The notes: generated by a model from the sequence alone, not told the origin. A stretch of DNA of 64,000 bases from Sarcophilus harrisii (GCF_902635505.1 NC_045430.1:116125425-116189424), one strand, 5' to 3'; positions 1 through 12,340 are shown, counted from the first letter of the stretch. Translations and numbers: made by a program.

Positions 1-400
1 TTTTCTGGATCCCTTTTAATTTTGTTCTTTGTTCTTTCAATTATTTCAAACTTATCTTGTATCTAAATCATTTATACGTATTTATTTGAATTTTATCTTT
101 CTTAATATACTGAGAGCTCCATGAAAGCAACAGTTATCTTTTATCTTTCTTGCATCCTTAGCACGTTGCAACACATGAGACATAGTAGGTGATTAATAAA
201 TAGTTATTGATTAATGTATGATTAATTTACTAGTTGCAGGACCCTAGTCGTTTATATTCTCATGGGTAAAAAGAGGACAATGATATCATCTACCTCATAG
301 GATTGTTATGAGTATTAAATAAGATGTATTTAAGATGCTTTGGAAACCTTAAAATATCATATAAATACTAGTTATTGTTACTAGTGACATCTTCGTTGCA
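1..400 (+). repeat. L2 tail followed by MIR 3' half
   Basis: About 85-215 resembles an L2 3' end (TGAGAGCTCCATGAAAGCAA to GGTGATTAATAAATAG). About 225-382 resembles the 3' half of a MIR (CTACCTCATAGGATTGTTAT to TATAAATACTAGTTATTGTT). Both are old and diverged. The following 400 bases, to about 790, show nothing recognisable. Confidence 0.6.
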
Positions 401-794
401 TATGTACTTGGACTTACAGGAAAATCCCTAATCTTTTTGCCCTAGGATATAACCACAAATGAATACCTGAGGGGAAATTAGACTCTACCCTAAACCTCAA
501 AAGAAATGTCTATCTAAATTTAATGCAAGTTGTAAATTAGGAACCAAGAGAAATAGAACCCACAGTTTATTGAAAATCCCAAATTACTAACTTGAAAATT
601 AAAAAAGCTTAAAATCCTTGTTTCATAGTTGAAGTTTCAACTTTTTAAATCACTAAACAAAAAAGAAAAGGAAGTAAAAAACTAAGACAAAATTTAGATG
701 ACCATTAAATCCTGTATAGTTTATCATACAGGTAACTATTTCAAAGCACTTTGATTTGGCTAAATAGAATACAATGTTCTATCTTCCATCTTAG

Positions 795-940
795 TGACCT
801 GGCAATTGCCCTTCCTCCTAACCTCATTTTCCAGTCCCTTGAATTGTAATCTTTCCTCACTTCTGACTCTTGGAATTCTTGAAATTTCCTCAAAGTTCAA
901 GTTAGGAATCACCTCCTATTTGAGGTTTTCCTTATTTTTC
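795..940 (+). repeat. L2 fragment
   Basis: A diverged L2-like 3' segment with the pattern 'cttggaattcttgaaatttcc ... gttcaagttaggaatcacctcc'. It contains no gene. The flank to about 1,560 is AT- and purine-rich with nothing recognisable. Confidence 0.45.
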
Positions 941-1569
941 TTCTTTAAAAAACAGCTTAAAAAAACTAAGTATGAAGAATTAAAATTTACATAGATGAAC
1001 TGACTGATTTTTTTGCATGATGAATTTTTTGCTACCATTCAGAAATCTCAATTATCCATTCACAAAGACAAGTAAAAGATGTATTAGGGCATTACATTAT
1101 CCCAAGTAGCCCTATACCCCATTTAGCCCAAAAGACTAGAATCTCCCAAAAACCTCAGCAGTTTCAGAAGTCACCATAAGAATCAACTTTAAAGTACAAG
1201 CATAAGTTGAATATGAAGGGATATTATTTTTTTTAATGATGAAATTAAGAAGTGATAGAGAAATATACTGGGAGAAAGGGAAAGAGAGAAGTGGAATTGT
1301 GCAAATTATCTGTCATAAAAAAAGAAGCAACAAAAAGCTTTTACAGTGGAGGGGAAGATGCAGAGAATATGGGATATGGAAAGGGGGGGAAGGTGATAAA
1401 AGAGAGGGCATATTGGATGAGGGAGTGATCAGTACCAAAACACTTTTGAGTAGGGACAGGATGAAAGGACAGACAGAATAAATGAGGGGAAATAAATAGG
1501 AAAAGTAATTGCAAAAAAATTTTCAAAATAAGTTTCTCTAATAAGGCCTTATTTCTCAAATGACCTAAA

Positions 1570-1835
1570 TGTATAAAAAATATTCATAGCAGCTTTCTTC
1601 TCAGGGCAGGAAAAAAATGGAAATTGAGGGGAAGCCCATCAATTGGGGAATGGAGCAATAATGTTTGTAATGGAATGTTATTGTTCTATGGAAAATGATA
1701 AGCAGGGTGGGTGGGGATAAAGGGAGAGAGTCTAGAATTGAAAGTTTTAAAAACAAATGTAAATTTTTTTTTTTTGAATGTAACTGGGGAAAATACTAAA
1801 TAAATAAAATTTAAAAGCGAATAAAAATAAAATGA
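1570..1835 (+). repeat. Old L1 3' end (type D tail)
   Basis: Degenerate L1 ORF2 C-terminus (CATAGCAGCTTTCTTCTCAG, then a relic of 'MEYYCS.ND' around 1,670-1,700). A 3' tail ending in 'tgtaactggggaaaatacta' and A-rich sequence follows. The same tail type recurs at about 36.0 and 45.3 kb. Confidence 0.65.
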
Positions 1836-2525
1836 AATATTTTTACTTTAAAAAAAAGAAATCAATTTTAAAGCTGAATTAGTTAGACCATGGCCCCCAC
1901 CCTCCTAAGCCTAGATCCTATTACACAAGACAGAGTATGTGAGGCTCACCCACACACAGTTTTAATTAGAGCCTTATGCTTAAGATCTCCAACCTTATTA
2001 AGGAAATACAGTCCTAATACTACTTTATTCAAACTGAGTAGGCCTGGCTGGTTAATCATTAGAGAATACTTCTGTGCCATTCAATGCTCCTGACCCTAAT
2101 AACCCAGTGACAACCACCACAGCAAGATCTGTGTCAGAAAACTATGTATAAAGCAAACCAAATGGAAAAGGTGGAGGGGAATGGTGAACATAATAAAAAT
2201 AAAATATAAATATATTAATCTAACCAGATACACAACCTGTTCCAATATTTACTGTTCACTCATACACAGTGTAACTATACAATGTTTATATAGGATTACT
2301 TAAATTATATTCAAAAGATAGCAGGCAGGCCCAAAAACTACTTAATTGCCCCCCTCATATTAACCTCTTCCCTTACCTGTGGAGGCATTCTATCTGTGAT
2401 TTTGAACACACAGGTGAAAGAAAATTCCACTTTTCTGTATATGTATTTTGATAAGATCCAATTAAGGGATAATGTTGACACTGTATAGGGAGTGCCTTAA
2501 TTAGAACATTTGTTATTTAGTAGTT
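1836..2525. other. Unassigned intergenic sequence
   Basis: AT-rich sequence without convincing exons or recognisable repeats. The short open frames have no recognisable family features. Confidence 0.4.
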
Positions 2526-2529
2526 TTTA

Positions 2530-2742
2530 ATAGTGTATGATTCTTCATGACCCCAGTAGGAGTTTTCTTGGCAAAGATGCTGGAATAATTTGTCATTTCT
2601 TTCTCCAGTTCACTTTTCAGATGAAGAACTAAGGCAAAAAAGTGATTTGCCCAACTAGAAAATGTCTTAGGCCAGATTTGAATTTAGATCTTCTTGACTA
2701 CAACCAGTGCTCTATCTACTATACTACCCAGCTGCCCCAACT
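2530..2742 (-). repeat. MIR/CORE-type SINE
   Basis: Reads in reverse as a tRNA-like head (GGGGCAGCTGGGTAGTATAG) followed by the CORE region, with a 3' part near 2,530-2,600 resembling 'tggcaaagatgctggaataa'. It is diverged. Confidence 0.75.
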
Positions 2743-2954
2743 AGAATATAGCAGGGTAATGAGAGTTTAAAGAGATAAGAAGAAGTAGTAAATGGTCAAA
2801 TTTAGTTTTTCTAGTTATCATGTTTAGCTAAACACAATAAATAGTGTGATAATTTTCTTTAATTTATATCGTCTCTAATCAAGAAAGTCAACTATATAAA
2901 GACTATAAATTCTAATTCTAAATAGCTATAATCTATTTTTATCCTTATTCAATA

Positions 2955-3175
2955 TTTAGTGAAGTCCAGAGATGCCTCAACTTTTTTGTGTGCCAAGGAC
3001 ATCTTCGGCAGCATGATCAATTTATGGATTCCTTAGATTATTGTTTTTAAATGCAAAAAAAAAAATAAAATAAAATACATAATACAAAGAAAACCAATTA
3101 TATTGAAATGTTATGAAAATAGTTTTGGTTTTGTTTTTTAAACAAGTTCACATATTCCAAGTTAATAACTTCTGG
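2955..3175. mobile_element. Probable hAT-type nonautonomous DNA element remnant
   Basis: The block from about TGTGCCAAGGACATCTTCGG through 'aacaagttcacatattccaa' resembles a widespread mammalian hAT/Charlie-like nonautonomous repeat with an A-rich centre. Terminal repeats are too eroded to define its ends. Confidence 0.4.
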
Positions 3176-3224
3176 TATACTCTATACATTAATTTGGTGC
3201 TTCAAGTTACTGCTAAAAATCCCT

Positions 3225-3460
3225 CTTTCAAGAAGAGGTTTCCCCTGGTTCTAATTAATGTTAGTACCTTCCCCTGAGATTATCTCCAGTTTATCCTGTA
3301 TATATTTTACTGTACATAATTGTTTGCATGTTGTATTTTCTGATAGATTATGAGTTCCTTTAGGGCAGAGATTATTTTTGCCTTTCTTTGTATCTCCAGA
3401 TCTTAGCACAATGTCTAATACATAGCAGGTACCCAATAAATGTTTATTAACTTTTCTTCT
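3225..3460 (+). repeat. L2-type 3' end
   Basis: Shows the typical succession 'gattatgagttcctttaggg', 'tttgtatctccagatcttag' and 'ggtacccaataaatgtttat'. Downstream to 4,096 is unassigned single-copy-looking sequence. Confidence 0.65.
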
Positions 3461-4096
3461 TTGAATATGAGCAAGTGGTTCAGATTAACTAACAAAAAAA
3501 GTGGTATAGCCAATATGCAGAGAGTATTTGGTGTATGATACCAAATGTCATTGTAACTCAAACAAATCCAAGCAGAAATTAGTCTCTTCTTTTTCTCTGA
3601 TCTTTTCTTTCTGTTCAATATCTGCCTGGATGATAAGCCATAAAATCAGGTAGAGTAAGGTAGCCACCTAGATGTAATAATTCAAAGGGTAATGGACCAA
3701 GCTTCGTTTCCAAAATAATAAGCCCCGTGAGATTCCACCATCAGAGATTCATTCCTTTATATCTCAAAGTATTTAGAGGCTTCTGCTAAAATGGAAATAT
3801 TTTTGAAAAGGCAAACACCTTAAGCTGTTGCCCACAAACAAACAAAACTAATCTTAAACAATACCTTATCAAGGATTAAATAATAGTGAACAGACAGTAA
3901 AGCTGTAAACATTCACTACAATTCTAGGATAAATATTAGGTTGAAAATTATAATATTAAAGAGCACTGCCTTTTTATTACTTTAACATTTGGTTTCACTT
4001 TTGTACAAAGATTCCAAACTTTAAAATCAACTTCTCTAGTAAAGCAGGAAGAGAAGGTTTGCTAGAAAGAAAAACTGGTGAAATACAGAAACCATT

Positions 4097-6152
4097 GAAA
4101 GTATTGGCTTCCATTGATAAATGGTCAAAGGATATGAACAGACAATTCTCAGATGAAGAAATTGAAACTATTTCTAGCCATATGAAAATATGCTCCAAAT
4201 CATTATTAATCAGAGAAATACAAATTAAGACAACTCTGAGATACCACTACACACTTCTCAGATTGGCTAGAATGACAGGGAAAGATAATGATGAATGTTG
4301 GAGAGGATGTGGGAAAACAGGGACACTGATACATTGTTGGTGGAATTGTGAACACATACAGCCATTCTGGAGAGCAATTTGTTACTATGCTCAAAAAGTT
4401 ATCAAACTGTGCATACCCTTTAATCCAGCAGTGTTTCTACTAGGCTTATACCCCAAAGAGATACTAAAGAAGGGAAAGGGACCTATATGTGCCAAAATGT
4501 TTGTGGCAGCCCTGTTTATAGTGGCTAGAAGCTGGAAAATGAATGGATGCCCATCAATTGAAGAATGGTTGAGTAAATTGTGGTATATGAATGTTATGGA
4601 ATATTATTGTTCTGTAAGAAATGACTAGCAGGATGAATACAGAGAGGCTTGGAGAAACTTACATAAACTGATGCTGAGTGAAATGAGCAGAACCAGATCA
4701 TTATATACCTCAACAATGATACTGTATTTGATTCATTGTTGGTGGAGTTGTGAACGAATCCAACCATTTTGGAGAGTAGTTTGGAACTATGCTCAAAAAG
4801 TTATCAAACTGTGCATACCCTTTGATCCAGCAGTGTTACTACTGGATTATATCCCAAAGAGATTATAAAGAAGGGAAAGGGACCTGTATGTGCACGAATG
4901 TTTGTGGCAGCCCTTTTTGTAGTGGCTAGAAACTGGAAACTGAATGGATGTCCATCAGTTGGAGAATGGCTGAATAAATTGTGGTATATGAAAATTATGG
5001 AATATTACTGTTCTGTAAGAAATGACCAACAGGATGATTTCAGAAAGGCCTTGAGAGACTTACACGAACTGATGCTAAGTGAAATGAGCAGGACCAGGAG
5101 ATCATTATATACTTCAACAACAATACTAGATGATGACTAGTCCTGATGGATCAGGCCATCCTCAGCAACAAGATCAACCAAATCATTTCTAATGGAGCAG
5201 TAATGAACTGAACTAACTATACCCAGAAAAAGAACTCTGGGAGATGACTAAAACCATTACATTGAATTCCCAGTCCCTATATTTATGCACACCTGCATCT
5301 TTGATTTCCTTCACAAGCTAATTGTACAATAATTCAGAGTCTGATTCTTTTTGTACAGCAAAATAATGTTTTGGTCATGTATACTTATTGTGTATCTAAG
5401 TTATATTTTAATATATTTAACATCTACTGGTCATCCTGCCATTTAGGGAGGGGTGGGGGTAAGAGGTGAAAAATTGGAACAAGAGGTTTGGCAATTGTTA
5501 ATGCTGTAAAGTTACCCATGTATATATCCTGTAAATTAAAGGCTATTAAATAAAAAAAAAAAAAAAAAAAAAAACAGAAGTTCATTAATATTTGTCACAG
5601 AATGGATTATCAGTCAGTTCTAGAAATTATATTGTTTTACTTCTGCTGTCCTTTCAGACTCATTTACTATTATTTTGTTTGATAAGTAAAAAATTAAAAA
5701 AAAATAAACATTTCATTCTTAAAAAAAAAAAAAAAAAAAACAATGATACTGTATGAGGATGTATTCTGATGGAAGTGGATTTCTTTGACAAAGAGATGTA
5801 ACTCAGTTTCAATTGATCAATGATGGACAGAAGCAGCTACACCCACAGAAAGAACATTGGGAAATGAATGTAAACTGCTTGCATTTTTGTTTTTCTTCCC
5901 AGGTTATTTCTACCTTCTGAATCCAATTCTCCCTGTGCAACAAGAGAACTGTCCGGTTCTGCACACATATATTGTATCTAGGATATACTGTAACCTATTT
6001 AACATGTATAGGACCACTTGCCATCTTCGGGAGGGGAAAATTGGAACAGAAGTGAATGGAAGGGATAATGTTGTAAAAATTTACCCTGGCATGGGTTCTG
6101 TCAATAAAAAGGTATTTTTAAAAAATTTTAAAAAGAGAAAGTATTGGCTTCC
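4097..6152 (+). mobile_element. 5'-truncated L1 (type A tail) with 16-bp target-site duplication, carrying a nested L1
   Basis: GAAAGTATTGGCTTCC occurs at 4097-4112 and 6137-6152 and brackets the insertion 4113-6136. The host L1 occupies 4113-4727 and 5755-6136. It covers the ORF2 C-terminus ([50 protein letters not shown]) and a 3'UTR ending TCTGTCAATAAAAAGG. The ORF2 frame is interrupted by a stop at 4626. A second L1 sits inside it (4728-5738). No gene is involved. Confidence 0.92.
4728..5738 (+). mobile_element. Nested 5'-truncated L1 (type B tail) with 3' transduction
   Basis: AACAATGATACTGTAT is present at 4712-4727 and again at 5739-5754. The second copy resumes the host L1, so it is the 16-bp target duplication of this insertion. 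The element runs from an ORF2 fragment (HCWWSCERIQPFW) through a 3'UTR ending in GGCTATTAAATAAA and a first A-run (about 5552-5574). A further ~145 bases of non-L1 DNA end in AATAAA (5703-5708) and a second A-run (5721-5738). That is the structure of an L1 that read through its own poly(A) signal. Confidence 0.88.
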
Positions 6153-6800
6153 AAATTATATTTAATTATTGAAAAGATACTTTTCTTCTTTATCATTTTA
6201 AATGACACATGACTAGCAGAAGAACCTCTTCAACATAACTATTTTAAGACTTAATTCATTATAGACACTTCAGTTACATATAAATTTCACACATCTCTCG
6301 TGCATGTTGCCCTTTTATGTATCTGAGTATAGATGCTGAATTATCTAAAATGGATAATGTGGTTTAAAATGAGCTTGGTCACCGTGACCAGATATCTGAG
6401 ATGAAATATTTTTCCATTTGAAATATAGAAGAAAAGGCAAAAAATTTGTTGTACCAATTTATAAATAGTTGATGCATGTAATTATCTTCATCATTATAAC
6501 AACTGTATTATATAAGTATCTAGAACTTTGTCCTAAAGGAGTTCAAAGCACATAAGCAATAATTGATTATATCTTGTCAAGGTTGAAAAAAAGGATGAAT
6601 TGTAATCATTCTTACTAGTTGGGTCTTCAAGAAATATGTGCTCAAATATGTTTATTAATATTAATTGTATGAAAGCATCTACAATTATGACTATCATCAT
6701 CATTTAGGGATTGTATCCAACAATTTAAAAAATGTTCAACATTAGAAGAACAAGTGATCAATGTAACTGAAACACAAGAAAATTTCACATGGAATGTATA
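6153..6800. other. Unassigned intergenic sequence
   Basis: AT-rich, no exon-like open frame and no clear repeat. Confidence 0.4.
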
Positions 6801-6905
6801 CAGAATCCTAGAGGGAAAAGATTGTTTCATTTTTGTCTCTATCTTCAGTGCTCATCACAAAACCTTGTACAAAGTAAAACATTTAATAAATATTTTAGTT
6901 TAATA
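6801..6905 (+). repeat. L2-type 3' tail
   Basis: Short match to the L2-style ending: 'gagggaaaagattgtttcat', 'caaaaccttgtacaaagtaa', 'acatttaataaatattttag'. Confidence 0.55.
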
Positions 6906-7560
6906 GTGAACAGATTCAGCTACACAAGCTAAAGTGACTATTTTCTGGAATATGAATTCTTAAACTATGTACATTAGTTGAAAATTCAGTATTTATAGTA
7001 CAAATGTTAAAGCACATAAAGAAAAATCCTACAAATGATTAGTAACAAAATAGACCATCTACCAACATATAGAAAGGGTATATAAAATGAAGAAATATGT
7101 TTTGTGTATGTTATTATATCCCTTAAATTAGTGGAGCATAATAAGATCATACGCAGTTAATAACCAACCTTAAGAATGGAAATTATGATTGTCTTGGCCA
7201 TAATAAAAGACTGGCAGCCTCCTGAAGGAAGGAAGATAACATGTTCATCATATCTCCCCCAGAAGAACTGGCATAAGCTTGTCATTAGAGAAATCACTGC
7301 AACTGAGGAGGGATGAGTTTCCACAAGGCTGCTTTCCTTTAGGCTTCATCACAACCCCAAGAAACTCAACTTTCCAGCAATGATATCATCAGATACTTCA
7401 TCATACTGCAAGATTATATCAGTCTTATACTTAGACTTCATCAGCATCATCTGTCTTTCTCATTGGAGAGTAGAATGAAGTTCCCCTCAAAATTCTCTAC
7501 TTAAGGAGGGTATCCATGTGTTTCTTTCCCATTTAACTAAACTTCTTTGAACTTGTCCAT
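6906..7560. other. Unassigned intergenic sequence
   Basis: No coding exon recognised. 7,200-7,500 is more mixed in composition and could be the body of an old repeat whose tail follows, but I could not name it. Confidence 0.35.
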
Positions 7561-7760
7561 TATGGTTCAATGCCAGGTACCTTCTCCTTCATCTCTAGCC
7601 CTTTTCAGCTTCTCAGTGTATGTTGTTTTCCCCTTTCCCCCATTAGAATGTAAGCTCCTCAAGGGGAAGGATTGTCTTTTTTTTTTTTTGTATTTGCATA
7701 CCCAGCTTTTAGCACAATGCCTAGAATATAATAGGTGCTTGATAAATATTGATTGATCCA
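7561..7760 (+). repeat. L2/L3-type 3' tail
   Basis: 'ccattagaatgtaagctcctcaaggggaagg', a T-run, 'tttagcacaatgcctagaat' and 'ggtgcttgataaatattgat' are the characteristic LINE2-style ending. Confidence 0.65.
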
Positions 7761-8843
7761 AGTTAAAACTTGGGTCAGATGTTCATCCCAAATTTCTTTA
7801 CAATCCTGAAATCCAAGGATCTAAACTAGCTGAGTATAGGAGTAGAGATTCAAACTGGAGAAGATAATATTAGATTAGGAAGCCATCAGAAGAAATTCCA
7901 ATAGAGGATATGATGAAATCGTAGATCCAGTGAAGTATTAATGTACCCACAATTAGTAATGGTGGGTACAGATTAGAAATGTATCATTCAGGATAAAGAC
8001 TAGTAAATCATAATAAAATACCAAAGGGATATGGAGTGCAGAGTGTGAAATAAATCATAGCCTATAGTTTGAATGACAAGGTGTCCTTTCTGTGAGTTTC
8101 TTAAAATGTCTGCTGGCACAGACATATGGGAGAAGGGCCAAACTTGTTCCCTTAGCCTTTTGAGCAACCCAGGATTAGAGTGGTAATCATTTTTCTATTT
8201 ATATGTCACTCTAGTGACTTGCAGGCTACATCACAGGTCAACCTTGGTACTCCAATTTTCCCAAATAGTTAATAATTATAGAAACTGTAAAAAACAGTCA
8301 GTTCTGGGGAGAAAAAGATAACCATAAATAAAGGCCACAGTTAATTTACAAAAGAAATATTATAAGTATAGCAGGACCAATTTTTTTTAAGTGCAGTAAG
8401 CAAAAAGATAATTCATATAACTTCGCAATTGAATGGACAGCACCAGGGACAGTATGTCAGTAAAAAAAAAATGAATCTTTATCTAGATCATGTCCAGAAA
8501 TTTGAGATAAATTAGACTTTAATCTGAGATCAGAGAACCACAGAATTTTAGAGAAGAAAGGAATCTCAGATACTGTCTAGTCCAACTGAAATCTGAAAAA
8601 AGGACCTCCTATATGATATACTTGTGTGGCACTTAAAAAGCTTGAGAAACATAATTTCTGGGCAATTTATTAATAATACCAGAATTTTAATAAAAGTATA
8701 ATCATTTGGCCATCTTTCTCTTAGACTAAAGACCACCACAGCAGCTGCTCAACATTTATAAGTCCATTGAAAGAGGGATGTTCCCTAGGTTGGAGAACAA
8801 CTATGATCAATCAACAATTAATGAGAGAACCAATAATACAATG
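7761..8843. other. Mostly unassigned; short L3/CR1-like fragment near 8,530-8,630
   Basis: Single-copy-looking AT-rich DNA. The stretch near 8,530 ('cacagaattttagagaagaa ... ctgtctagtccaactgaaat') resembles the conserved block of L3/CR1-type repeats. Confidence 0.4.
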
Positions 8844-9654
8844 AGGGGCTGTTGGAATCCTTACAAAGTATTAACTCATTAGAGTTGATAGAGACAATAA
8901 TTATCTAATTTAGCATGGTTCAGTATGATTGATATGATCCTACGTGGAGATGTTATGAGCCAGAACTTGAAACAAGGTGATAACTCAAGGGAGATCTTAG
9001 AATTCTAATGTTAACTCAATGGAATTGATACAATGCTTATTGGTTCACACCTTAGAGTGAATTCTTACAAAGTGATAAGTCAGTTGCCTAATTTAGCATG
9101 GTACTTAGCTCACTAATATATTTAAGTACTCATTGGAGTTCACACTTTTGGGAGATTCACAAGTCAGTATTCAGTCTGAGATTCACAAATCAGAAACCCA
9201 TAATCCCACTCTCGGCTCCCATAATCCCACTCTCGGAGGAGGAGTCAGCTTTTATACCGAGCATAAAAAGAGCTTCAGTGAGTCAGTCAGAGTCAGTTCG
9301 GAACATTGCCAGGAGTCGGAGAGGAGCACTCTGGGAGGAAGCCCACAAGCCCACTCTCAGAGGTGGAGTCAGATTCATTCCAGTTTTCACCTTGGTGCTG
9401 GCTGGAGACATTCAGAGTTGAGCTAGAGGCAAAAGACTAGCAACAAGAGCTCTCAGAACCAAGGAATGCTGAGGCCTCTAAGAAAGCTACCCGGGCCCAA
9501 GGAAGGAGAAAATAAACGTTTGGATTTTATCAGCTGGCTGTATTTGGGGTGATTATTACTTGGAACTGAAACTAAGGCTGCCTCCAGAAAACCTCCTCAA
9601 ACCTGCTCCCAGAGAGAACCATTATATTTTAAAGAAGAGAATACCACAAGGGGC
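8844..9654 (+). mobile_element. Solo LTR of an endogenous retrovirus (class II/ERVK-like by 6-bp duplication)
   Basis: A 799-bp element (8850-9648) begins TGTTGGAATCC and ends ATACCACA, i.e. TG...CA, and is flanked by AGGGGC at 8844-8849 and 9649-9654. Inside are a TATA-like TTTATACC/CATAAAAAG region (about 9250-9270) and AATAAA at 9511, in the right order for U3-R-U5 on the plus strand. No internal viral genes are present; it is a fossil left by LTR recombination. Family assignment beyond 'class II-like' is uncertain. Confidence 0.75.
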
Positions 9655-10720
9655 TACAGTTATTCAAATAAACTTTGATTATATCATTTACTTCTAAGTT
9701 ACCTCCAGCCAGGGTCCATCTATTTAAAAAATTTATCCCTACCCAAACTTGATTAAAGCCAATGGTTTCATCACCTGCATAGGTCTAAACAAGATTGTTA
9801 AGAAAGTTAGTCCAATCTCATTATCTCAGTAATGTGCTTCAAGAGATTGAACTTTTCAAATCAGAACCTTAGAAAAAGTGGCAAACTCTAGACCTTCATC
9901 AAATTATTGATTATCAATAATCAATTCTCACTTGATAAGTAGACTTTTTTTAAATACCTCTGGAGAAGAGAATCTTGTCACTCCCTGAGATAGCCCATTC
10001 TACTTTGGGTTAAACCTAATTGTTAATTTTTTTTTCTTAAATCAAGCTCACATCACTTGCTATTGCAGGGGACTTGAGTTGAGATCAAAACTTAAGTATC
10101 ACTGTGGTTCTAGAGAAGTTAATAAACCTCTCTGTCTACCTCCTTTTCCACAACTGTAAAATTAGGAAGATAATAGCATCTATCTAATATGATTGTTGTG
10201 AGAATAAAAGTAAAATAATATTTGTAAAAAGTATTTAGCCCCAGTACATAGAAGTTATTATATAAATATTAATTTTCTTTCTCTTCCTTTCCCCCTAAAT
10301 TTTCCTCTTGGCAACTTCAATCCACTGTTCTTAGCTTTACTCTCTGGAACTGAGCAAAAAACAACAACAACAACAGCAAACAATGTTTCTTCCATGTTAA
10401 ACTTTCAAGTATTTGAAGATAATCATCACTTCCCCACTCAATCCATTTTTTTGTAATGAATTCAAAGCTCTTCACCATCCTGGTATCCATCCTCAGGATG
10501 CACTCTAACCTATAAATGTCTTTCCTAAACTATGGAATCCAGAATTGTGTTCCAGATCAGGTCTGACAAAGACAAAGTCCAACAATACTGTCATTGCCTT
10601 ACTCTTGATGCATTGTCAGTTCCATTTAAAAACAGTATTATTTCCTTGGCTACTGCACCATGTTATTGAGCATGCAAAAATTCCTATATCATTTTTAAAC
10701 AACTATTTAGCTGTATCTTT
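9655..10720 (+). repeat. L3/CR1 fragments flanking a MIR
   Basis: About 9,930-10,030 and 10,300-10,720 resemble L3/CR1 (for example 'gaatccagaattgtgttccagatcaggtctgac'). About 10,040-10,275 is a MIR in plus orientation ('ctctctgtctacctcctttt ... tattatataaatattaattt'). All are old. Confidence 0.5.
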
Positions 10721-12120
10721 CCCCTATCAAAAGTCAGAGGGTTGTGGGATCAGAGATTTAGACCTAGAAGGGACTTGGGAATTCATCTAGTCCAACTTCC
10801 TCATTTTGTACTTGTGAAAATGATTTGTTTACTCAACAGAGTAAGTGTGATGGAAGAGGAATGTGTGATGGCAGATAGGAAGTGTAAGGATGGGAAAGAG
10901 AAGACTATGGAATCAGAAAGTTTTCTTCAGTAACAAGCTAGTAGCCTCAGTGTAATATGAGGCCCCTCAGAGAGAAGAAGTGAGTCAACTAATTCAGTAA
11001 TTCAACAGACATTTTTATTAAGAGTCTATGATATGTAAGGCGCCCTCCTGGATGTACAAAAATGAAATAGTCCCTTACCTCAAGAAGTGAACACACACAC
11101 ACACACACCATATATATGGCTTCAGTTTATCTTTCCACACTGATTTTACATTACTGACCTTCACAAATTCTATGTTCTAGCCAAACTGACATATTTGCTG
11201 TTCCCTATATAATGGGGATAATTAGGAGAGATTTCCCCTTTCCTATAATCTGGCTACAACACACCCAAATACAAACATATATATGCACAGATGAGTATTT
11301 ACAAAAATAGAGAGATGCACATAAATATGTAATGAGAGACTGAATAATGAGCTCAGTCTTTATGAGCATGAACAGAGTGCTTCTGTTGCAACCATAATAT
11401 GGATTTTGGAACATGTAGAGACATTCGGTAACAAGTTTTGTTCTGCTACCTGTACAGTTAGTAAGAGTCCCTTGTGCTACATAGCTACAATTTGGAAGTA
11501 CATTCAAATGTCTCGAATCAATTTAATCCTTCCTCTCTTCATTTGATTTCTTTTAGACTGATAGTATAATGGTGAGGAAGAGACATTAGGCTTTGCCCAT
11601 TCCAAGCTCTTGTGGTTCATGAATAAAGACCTGTCTTTGTTCTTTTTTTTTGCATTGCTTTTAACTTTAGGTGAAGATTAAAGATAACCATGACTTTATA
11701 AGCTTCAAGAGATCAGGAGAATAAGCCAGAAGGTTCAGAGATTGAGTCTAGATTTTATAGCCAACTGAATATATCTGACAGAGAAAGAGAAAGACAGAGA
11801 CAGAAACGTAGACAGAGAGACAGAGAAAGAGAGAAACAGATACTTTAAAATATAAAGAAAACAATCATGACCTCAAGGAACTATGATTTCACCAGACTGG
11901 AAACTCCTTCTATTGATATTGACTAGCAATTTGTCAGTCTTATAGAGTCATTCATGGCACTGTGAGACTGAATTAATTGTTCATAATCATCAATAGCAGC
12001 CAAAGACATGTGGTAAGTACCTTAGAAACAGCCATGTGGTGGGGAAGAATTCACCCAATCATCACCAATACATAGAAAACAGCAACTAGGCCAGTTTGGC
12101 TAGGACATGAACAAAGAAAT
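10721..12120. other. Mostly unassigned; L3/MIR-like scraps and a short (AC)n
   Basis: Repeat-like scraps occur at 10,745-10,830 (L3-like 'gacctagaagggacttggga') and 11,005-11,090 (LINE-like). An (AC)n microsatellite lies at 11,092-11,108, followed by TATATA. No exon is recognised. Confidence 0.4.
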
Positions 12121-12340
12121 GCATTAGTGTGGAAAGTAGATTGGAGCCAAATAGTGAAGGGCTTTAAATATGAAGCAGAGGAATTTGTATTTTATCCTAG
12201 AGTCAATAAAGAGACAATTAAGGGTCTTAAGCAGAAGAATGAAATGATCTGGCCTGCATTTTAGGTGCAGTAGTTTGGGCCAGCTATGTAGAAGATGAAT
12301 TAAAGGAGAGAAAATGAATTTAGGCAAGCCATTTAGGAAG
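12121..12340. repeat. Ancient interspersed repeat (LINE-type, family not assigned)
   Basis: 'agtgaagggctttaaatatg ... tttgtattttatcctagagt ... tcttaagcagaagaatgaaatgatctgg' is a widely repeated mammalian pattern that I cannot assign firmly. A related stretch occurs at about 32.7 kb. Confidence 0.4.

Noticed and set aside
4059-4628. 189-codon open frame as a possible host gene
   Set aside because: It is the C-terminus of L1 ORF2 with a target-site duplication upstream; the first residues are flanking DNA.
9098-9426. Two overlapping open frames of about 100 codons
   Set aside because: They lie entirely within the solo LTR and resemble no known protein.
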